Positions 22,369 to 25,894 of a stretch of DNA of 25,894 nt are shown piece after piece; positions within the stretch are counted from its first letter, which is position 1; each line of letters begins with the position of its first letter. The notes under the pieces were generated by a model that was given only the letters and a program-made list of their open reading frames with translations, was not told the DNA's origin and did not search any database. The translations under genes and the position numbers were made by a program. Location of the stretch: contig JBEEPJ010000005.1 in assembly GCA_041191165.1 (NCBI GenBank), forward strand, positions 1 through 25,894, in the 5' to 3' direction. Origin of the DNA: CAMCYM01 sp041191165. Lineage in GTDB: Bacteria > Bacteroidota > Bacteroidia > Flavobacteriales_D > Sanyastnellaceae.

Positions 22369-23478
22369 TTAGTTGCCGGGTTCGTAGGCCTTGAGGAAGG
22401 GTTCGCTGGCCGTCATTTCCATGAGTTGGGCCAGGGTGACCTCGGGGTGTTGGGCCATGTAGTCCGACACGATGCGCCAGCCCATGTAACAGCCCAGCCG
22501 GTCCGGGCTCTGCTGCGGGATGTTGCCCGCCCGGGTGAAGGGCCCTTCGACGAACCACCGGCTGAATTCGCGGCGCTGGGTATCGAACAGCACGTCTTGC
22601 GGGGCGAGCTCCAGCCAAACCTCGCGCTCATGCACCTGGGCCCATTCCCACTGGGCGTCGGTCCAGTTGAGCCAGTCCTGGTCGGGGATTTCGGGGGCGA
22701 TTTGGTCTAACAAAAACAGGCACTTCCCCCAGTAGAGCATCTCGTCCACGCAGCGGTCCGTCTTGTAGAAGTCCTTCGAAAAGCCGACGAGCACGTGGCC
22801 GCGCAGGGCGTCGCTGGCGATGTACTTGGGGTCCATGCGGGCGCGCATGTAGGCGGGGAAGACCTCGGGGGCGAGCTGGCCCACGATTTCGTGCTGGGGG
22901 CCGAGGAACCAGTCGAGGCCCACGGCCAGGTGGTCCGGCGTGGGGAAGATGGCGTAGTTGAAGGCGCTGTTGATCCACACGACGTCCGGGATGGGCCGGT
23001 AGGGGAAGTGGTGGGCCAAACGCCGGAGCCCCGCCTCGATGGTGGTCTGCGCCGCCGGAAGGGCGCGTCGGCTGGTGGTGTCGATGGCGCTGAAGGTCTC
23101 GGCCATGTCCGGGAAGTCCGCGAACCGGAGGATTTCGTTGTAGGTGCCGGCCGAATCGACCCGGCCGAGGGCCAGGATGTCCTCCAGGTAGACCGGGGCG
23201 AAGGTGCCCCAGGGGGCGGTGAGGGCCGCGAGGGCGGCTGCGGCCTCGACGGTGTCGACCGGGGCGGGGCGACCGCGGAGGGCAGCGACGTCCGCCGCGA
23301 TGTCGATGAAGGCGATCTCCCGCGGGAGCTCCACCTCGGCCGGGTCCACGTGATGCGGGCTGGGCCGTTCGCACCCCGTGCAGCCGGCCATCCCCAGGGC
23401 GGCCATCCCTGCCCACAGGCGCACAGCGGACCAGAGGGAATTGCGGGTCGAATCAGGGGAGGGGGAGGGGAGGTGCAT
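22369..23478 (-). CDS. gldB: gliding motility lipoprotein GldB
   Basis: 369 residues. The N-terminal signal region is long (about 15 polar residues before RLWAGMAALGMAGC); the lipobox MAGC makes Cys33 the predicted lipidated residue. The mature part matches GldB: EIAFIDIAADV, then LEDILALGRVDS, HHFPYRPIPDVVWINSAFNYAIFPTPDHLAVGLDWFLGPQH, PAYMRARMDPKYIASDALRGHVL, and a C-terminal GCYMGWRIVSDYMAQHPEVTLAQLMEM. In Flavobacterium johnsoniae GldB is an essential lipoprotein of gliding and the type IX secretion apparatus region. A second Met at residue 25 could give a shorter signal peptide, but the first ATG has a promoter at a fitting distance. It is divergent from the outer-membrane protein gene at 23578. 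Confidence 0.93.
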   Translation of the reverse strand: MHLPSPSPDSTRNSLWSAVRLWAGMAALGMAGCTGCERPSPHHVDPAEVELPREIAFIDIAADVAALRGRPAPVDTVEAAAALAALTAPWGTFAPVYLEDILALGRVDSAGTYNEILRFADFPDMAETFSAIDTTSRRALPAAQTTIEAGLRRLAHHFPYRPIPDVVWINSAFNYAIFPTPDHLAVGLDWFLGPQHEIVGQLAPEVFPAYMRARMDPKYIASDALRGHVLVGFSKDFYKTDRCVDEMLYWGKCLFLLDQIAPEIPDQDWLNWTDAQWEWAQVHEREVWLELAPQDVLFDTQRREFSRWFVEGPFTRAGNIPQQSPDRLGCYMGWRIVSDYMAQHPEVTLAQLMEMTASEPFLKAYEPGN

Positions 23479-23512
23479 GGTCGGGGGAGCGGCCCGTTGG
23501 GGGGCCGGCGGG

Positions 23513-23520
23513 CAAAATTA
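23513..23520 (-). promoter_or_regulatory. -7 box (TAATTTTG) of gldB
   Basis: Exact TAnnTTTG on the minus strand, 35 nt before the gldB ATG. It would drive gldB, gldC and probably the zinc-finger gene. It lies within 30 bp of the promoter element of the divergent gene, so the two may compete. Confidence 0.5.
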
Positions 23521-23548
23521 CGCAATACGCACCGGGGCGATGTGTGCG

Positions 23549-23562
23549 TTAATTTGGCCTAC
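23549..23562 (+). promoter_or_regulatory. TTAATTTGGCCTAC promoter-like element of the outer-membrane protein gene
   Basis: Shares AATTTGGCCTRC with 40-53 (+) and 25540-25527 (-). It is followed by an A-rich leader and lies 27 nt (core to ATG) before 23578. It differs from TAnnTTTG at the second base. Confidence 0.45.
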
Positions 23563-23577
23563 AGAAAAAGTTCCGCC

Positions 23578-24405
23578 ATGCATCGCGTCGCCCTGTTGCT
23601 CCCCCTCTGCCTGCTGTTGCTCGCCTGCGCCGCCCGAGCGCAATCCACGGCGACGGGACCCAATGCCCCGTACCACCTGGGGCTGGTCGTCGAACCGCAG
23701 GTGGCGTTCGCGCTGCCCCGGGACCTGAGCCACGAGGCGGTGGGCACCCGGCCGCACTTCGGCTTCGGGTTCATCTTCGATTACAAGTTCACCGACCGGT
23801 ACGCCATCGGCTCTGGGGTGAATGTATTCCGGACGGGCGGCGTGACGGGTCATCTGACCCACCTGCCCGACAGCGCGCGCATCGATTATGTGGAGCAGGC
23901 CTTCGACCTGCAGTACGTCGAGGTGCCGCTGACGTTCAAGATGCGCACCAAGGAGATCGGGTACACGACCTACTTCGGGCGTTTCGGGGTGGGGCTGGGG
24001 CTCAATGTCCGCGCCGAGGCGGAGGTGTCGCAGTACCGGACGTGGGCCCAGAACCATGCGGCAGATCCGCCCATTTGGCAGCCGGTGGCTGCGGTGGAGA
24101 CGCCCCGGGCCGTGACCACGGACGTCGCCCGCTCCACGGCCCTGTTCCGCCCCGCCATGATCGTGGGACTGGGTTTCGAGCGCCGGCTCTTGGGCTCTAC
24201 CGCGGTGGTGACGAGCGTGCAATACAACCTGGCCCTGCGCAATCAGTTCGTCAGCACCCCGCTCGTCGCCACCGACGACAACGGCCAGCCCCTGACCGAG
24301 GCGGGCGTGGGCCTGGGCGCCGTGCCCACCGATGCCCCCCCGGCCTTGAAGGACATGGACGGCAAGGTGGGCTTCTTGTCGCTCGCGGTGGGCCTGATGT
24401 TCTGA
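23578..24405 (+). CDS. PorT-like outer-membrane beta-barrel protein
   Basis: 275 residues. An N-terminal signal peptide (MHRVALLLPLCLLLLACAARAQS) can be read either as signal peptidase I cleavage after ARA or as a lipobox LLAC at Cys17; the former fits a barrel better. The mature part alternates polar and hydrophobic residues through about eight strands. The segments FDLQYVEVPLTFKMRTKEIGYTTYFGRFGVGLGLNVRAEAE and GKVGFLSLAVGLMF (ending in Phe, as barrels do) resemble the PorT family. In Porphyromonas and Flavobacterium PorT acts in type IX secretion, and its position beside gldB supports that role here. The symbol is withheld because many small Bacteroidota barrels look alike. The stop codon lies in the 9-bp array at 24400. 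Confidence 0.8.
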   Translation: MHRVALLLPLCLLLLACAARAQSTATGPNAPYHLGLVVEPQVAFALPRDLSHEAVGTRPHFGFGFIFDYKFTDRYAIGSGVNVFRTGGVTGHLTHLPDSARIDYVEQAFDLQYVEVPLTFKMRTKEIGYTTYFGRFGVGLGLNVRAEAEVSQYRTWAQNHAADPPIWQPVAAVETPRAVTTDVARSTALFRPAMIVGLGFERRLLGSTAVVTSVQYNLALRNQFVSTPLVATDDNGQPLTEAGVGLGAVPTDAPPALKDMDGKVGFLSLAVGLMF

Positions 24406-24443
24406 CCCTTCTGACCCTTCTGACCCTTCTGCCCTTTCTGCCC
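24400..24443. repeat. 9-bp tandem repeat between convergent genes
   Basis: Three units of TTCTGACCC followed by two degenerate units (TTCTGCCC and TTTCTGCCC). The first unit contains the TGA of the outer-membrane protein gene. The array occupies most of the gap before the corA stop at 24455. Extra units each add another TGA in the same frame, so the protein end is protected. Confidence 0.85.
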
Positions 24444-24454
24444 GCCGGGGCGGC

Positions 24455-25513
24455 TCACATCCAGCGCTTGCGCCGGAAGTACAGCAACATCCCGCCCGAG
24501 ATCAGCACCATCACCGCCCACACGGCGGCGTAACCGTAGCGCCACTGCAGCTCAGGCATGTACTTGAAATTCATGCCATAAACCCCTACGACGAAGGTCA
24601 GCGGGATGAAGATGGTGGCGATGATGGTGAGCACCTGCATGACCTGGTTGGTCCGGGAGCTGATGCCACTCTGGTAGAGGTCGAAGGTTTGGGCCAAATG
24701 CTCCCGCAGCGCATCCAACTGCTCGTTCACTGCGGTGAGATGCTCGGCCACGTCGCTGAGATACCGGTCCGTTTCGTACGGGAACCACCCGCGGTCATCG
24801 GTCTGCAGCTTGAACAAGGCCTCCCGCAGCGGGTGGAGCATGCGGCGCGCGGGCAGGACGGCCAGCCGGATGCGGTGCAGCTCCTCGAGCGCGGCGGGCC
24901 GGGGGCGCTGCAGCACCAGCGACTCGATGCGCTCGCTGGCCACCGTCAGCGCTTCGACCGCAGTGTAGTACTCATCGACCCACAGATCCAGCAGCCGGTA
25001 AAAGAGGTGGGCGGCAGGGCGGGTTCTCAGCGACCGGCGCGGGTCGAGGAGCCGGTCTGTCAGGGCCTGAATGGCGTCCGTCGGCCCCTCGGTCAGGGTC
25101 AGCAGGCCCCGGGCGCTGAGCACCAAGGTCACCTGCTCGGCGTCCACGCGCCGCAGCCCCGGGTTCCACCGCAGTTGTTTCATAATCAGCACCACGAAGC
25201 CGTCCTCGATGACCACCTTGGGCCGGTGCCCCGTGTTGAGGATGTCCTCGACGAGCAAGTCGTCCAATCCGAAGTGCCGGGCCACCTCGCCCACGGCCTC
25301 GGGGTCGTGCAGGCCGGTCACCTGAACCCAGGCGGTGGAGGCGGCATCCGGCGGGGCGTCGAGCGACATGGCCGGTGTGACCCGCACGTTGTCCGCGGAG
25401 AACCAGACGGTTTGGACAGAAACTTCCTCGGTGCGCCGTTCCCCCAAGTGCACGGCGGCGCCCGGGGGCATTCCCGCCTTGCTCGCATTCCACCGCATCG
25501 AGGGTTGTGCCAT
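24455..25513 (-). CDS. corA: magnesium/cobalt transporter CorA
   Basis: 352 residues of the CorA family, a homopentameric channel that takes up Mg2+ (also Co2+) across the cytoplasmic membrane. The cytoplasmic N-terminal domain is recognisable from WVQVTGLHDPEAVGEVARHFGLDDLLVEDILNTGHRPKV. The long stalk helix runs through AVEALTVASERIES and LFKLQTDDRGWF to YLSDVAEHLTAVNEQLDALREHLAQTFDLYQSGISSRTNQVMQVLTIIATIFIPLTFVVGVYGMNF. The signature GMN is at about 313-315 between the two membrane helices, and the end YFRRKRWM is typical. The start is MAQPSMRW at 25513; an in-frame ATG 22 codons upstream lies beyond the promoter element. Divergent from nadE. Confidence 0.95.
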   Translation of the reverse strand: MAQPSMRWNASKAGMPPGAAVHLGERRTEEVSVQTVWFSADNVRVTPAMSLDAPPDAASTAWVQVTGLHDPEAVGEVARHFGLDDLLVEDILNTGHRPKVVIEDGFVVLIMKQLRWNPGLRRVDAEQVTLVLSARGLLTLTEGPTDAIQALTDRLLDPRRSLRTRPAAHLFYRLLDLWVDEYYTAVEALTVASERIESLVLQRPRPAALEELHRIRLAVLPARRMLHPLREALFKLQTDDRGWFPYETDRYLSDVAEHLTAVNEQLDALREHLAQTFDLYQSGISSRTNQVMQVLTIIATIFIPLTFVVGVYGMNFKYMPELQWRYGYAAVWAVMVLISGGMLLYFRRKRWM

Positions 25514-25526
25514 GGTTCCTTCTTTT

Positions 25527-25540
25527 GCAGGCCAAATTAA
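25527..25540 (-). promoter_or_regulatory. TTAATTTGGCCTGC promoter-like element of corA
   Basis: Minus-strand copy of the motif also found at 40-53 (+) and 23549-23562 (+). It is followed by AAAAGAAGGAACC and the corA ATG, 25 nt from core to ATG. The A-rich stretch contains AAGGA, which could serve as a ribosome binding site. Confidence 0.5.
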
Positions 25541-25565
25541 CCCACCCCCCACCATTCTCCCGCCG

Positions 25566-25573
25566 TAATTTTG
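25566..25573 (+). promoter_or_regulatory. -7 box (TAATTTTG) of nadE, 4 nt before the ATG
   Basis: Exact TAnnTTTG match followed by CCCC and ATG. The layout is the same as for mraZ, the 691-1725 gene and the 21107-21949 gene, and implies a leaderless mRNA. Confidence 0.55.
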
Positions 25574-25577
25574 CCCC

Positions 25578-25894
25578 ATGGATGCTCCTCAACCCTTCAG
25601 CGCCCCCGCAGTGGCCCGCCACATCGAACAGTGGCTGCTCCAATATGCCCAGCGGGCCGGGATGTCCGGCTTCGTGGTGGGCATCTCCGGCGGCATCGAC
25701 AGCGCGGTGACTTCGCGGCTCTGCGCCGGCACGGGCCTGCCGGTGGCGGTGGTAGAGATGCCCATCCACTCCCACCCGCAGCAGGTGGCGCGGGGGCGGG
25801 AGCACATTGCGGCCCTCTGCGCCGCCTTCCCGCACGTGAGCGCGGTGGAGGTGGACCTGACGGCTACGTACGAATCGCTCGTGCGGGCGTTTCC
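25578..25894 (+). CDS. nadE: NAD synthetase NadE, 5' part (gene runs off the right edge)
   Basis: The first 105 codons are present. The ATP pyrophosphatase P-loop GISGGIDSAV has SGGIDS at residues 37-42, and MPIHSHPQQVARGREHIAAL follows as in NadE. The reaction amidates deamido-NAD to NAD in the cytoplasm. The P-loop comes only 36 residues in, so there is no N-terminal glutaminase domain. This is the short form that uses free ammonia, as expected for many Bacteroidota. nadE next to gldB/gldC occurs in other flavobacteria. The start is fixed by the ATG immediately after the -7 box. Confidence 0.93.
   Translation, partial: MDAPQPFSAPAVARHIEQWLLQYAQRAGMSGFVVGISGGIDSAVTSRLCAGTGLPVAVVEMPIHSHPQQVARGREHIAALCAAFPHVSAVEVDLTATYESLVRAF

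Noticed and set aside
23594..23628. The outer-membrane protein at 23578 as a lipoprotein (LLAC lipobox)
   Set aside because: An ARA-QS signal peptidase I site follows closely and the mature part is a barrel; both readings are noted but the lipoprotein one is not preferred.
1..25894. tRNA or rRNA genes, insertion sequences, prophage, toxin-antitoxin or defence genes
   Set aside because: Nothing in the intergenic spaces or reading frames supports any of these; almost all of the window is accounted for by core genes.

Overview
The window is a compact chromosomal segment from a GC-rich member of the Bacteroidota, probably Flavobacteriia-like. The main evidence is gene content and order. There is a full division and cell-wall (dcw) cluster. 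Next to it lie the Bacteroidota-specific gliding genes gldB and gldC, an EngB GTPase, an alpha/beta hydrolase, a PorT-like outer-membrane protein and nadE. FtsZ ends in a flavobacterial-type tail (NSFFNDTVD). Promoters fit the Bacteroidota -7 box TAnnTTTG rather than TATAAT. Genus cannot be told from the sequence. No mobile element, tRNA, rRNA or CRISPR array was seen, and no gene-free gap exceeds about 150 bp.

Layout. 1-17 (-): possible start of a gene running off the left edge. 69-653 (+): nitroreductase. 691-1725 (-): an odd protein with a small soluble N-terminal domain joined to an internal signal-like segment and a beta-barrel-like part. 1819-2466 (-): YceI lipoprotein, ending at a strong intrinsic terminator. 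2613-19481 (-): one long unidirectional run, read from high to low coordinates as mraZ, rsmH, ftsL-like, ftsI, murE, mraY, murD, ftsW, murG, murC, ftsQ, ftsA, ftsZ and a yqeY-type gene. 19626-21094 (+): alpha/beta hydrolase and engB, divergent from mraZ. 21107-23478 (-): gldB, gldC and an unrecognised zinc-finger protein. 23578-24405 (+): PorT-like outer-membrane protein. 24455-25513 (-): CorA. 25578 to the right edge (+): nadE.

How the genes work together. The dcw run makes lipid II from UDP-MurNAc (MurC, MurD and MurE for the stem peptide, MraY and MurG for the lipid steps). It polymerises and cross-links it at the septum (FtsW, FtsI) and builds the division ring (FtsZ, FtsA, FtsQ, FtsL). 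murF and ddl are not here. The first five genes are joined by four ATGA stop/start overlaps. The single obvious control point is the mraZ promoter, which carries four 10-bp direct repeats matching the known MraZ operator pattern.

The most notable non-coding signals are: four or five genes whose ATG lies only 3-4 nt after a TAnnTTYG box, which implies leaderless mRNAs; a second start-region motif (AATTTGGCCTRC followed by A-rich sequence) shared by three unrelated genes; heptad (GAGAANN) tandem arrays at ftsW/murG and gldB/gldC, the first of which contains the ftsW stop codon; and G-quadruplex-like G runs in and just before murG. No clear new defence or mobile system was found. The best candidates for undescribed biology are the leaderless-promoter pattern, the 691-1725 fusion and the 21107-21949 zinc-finger protein.
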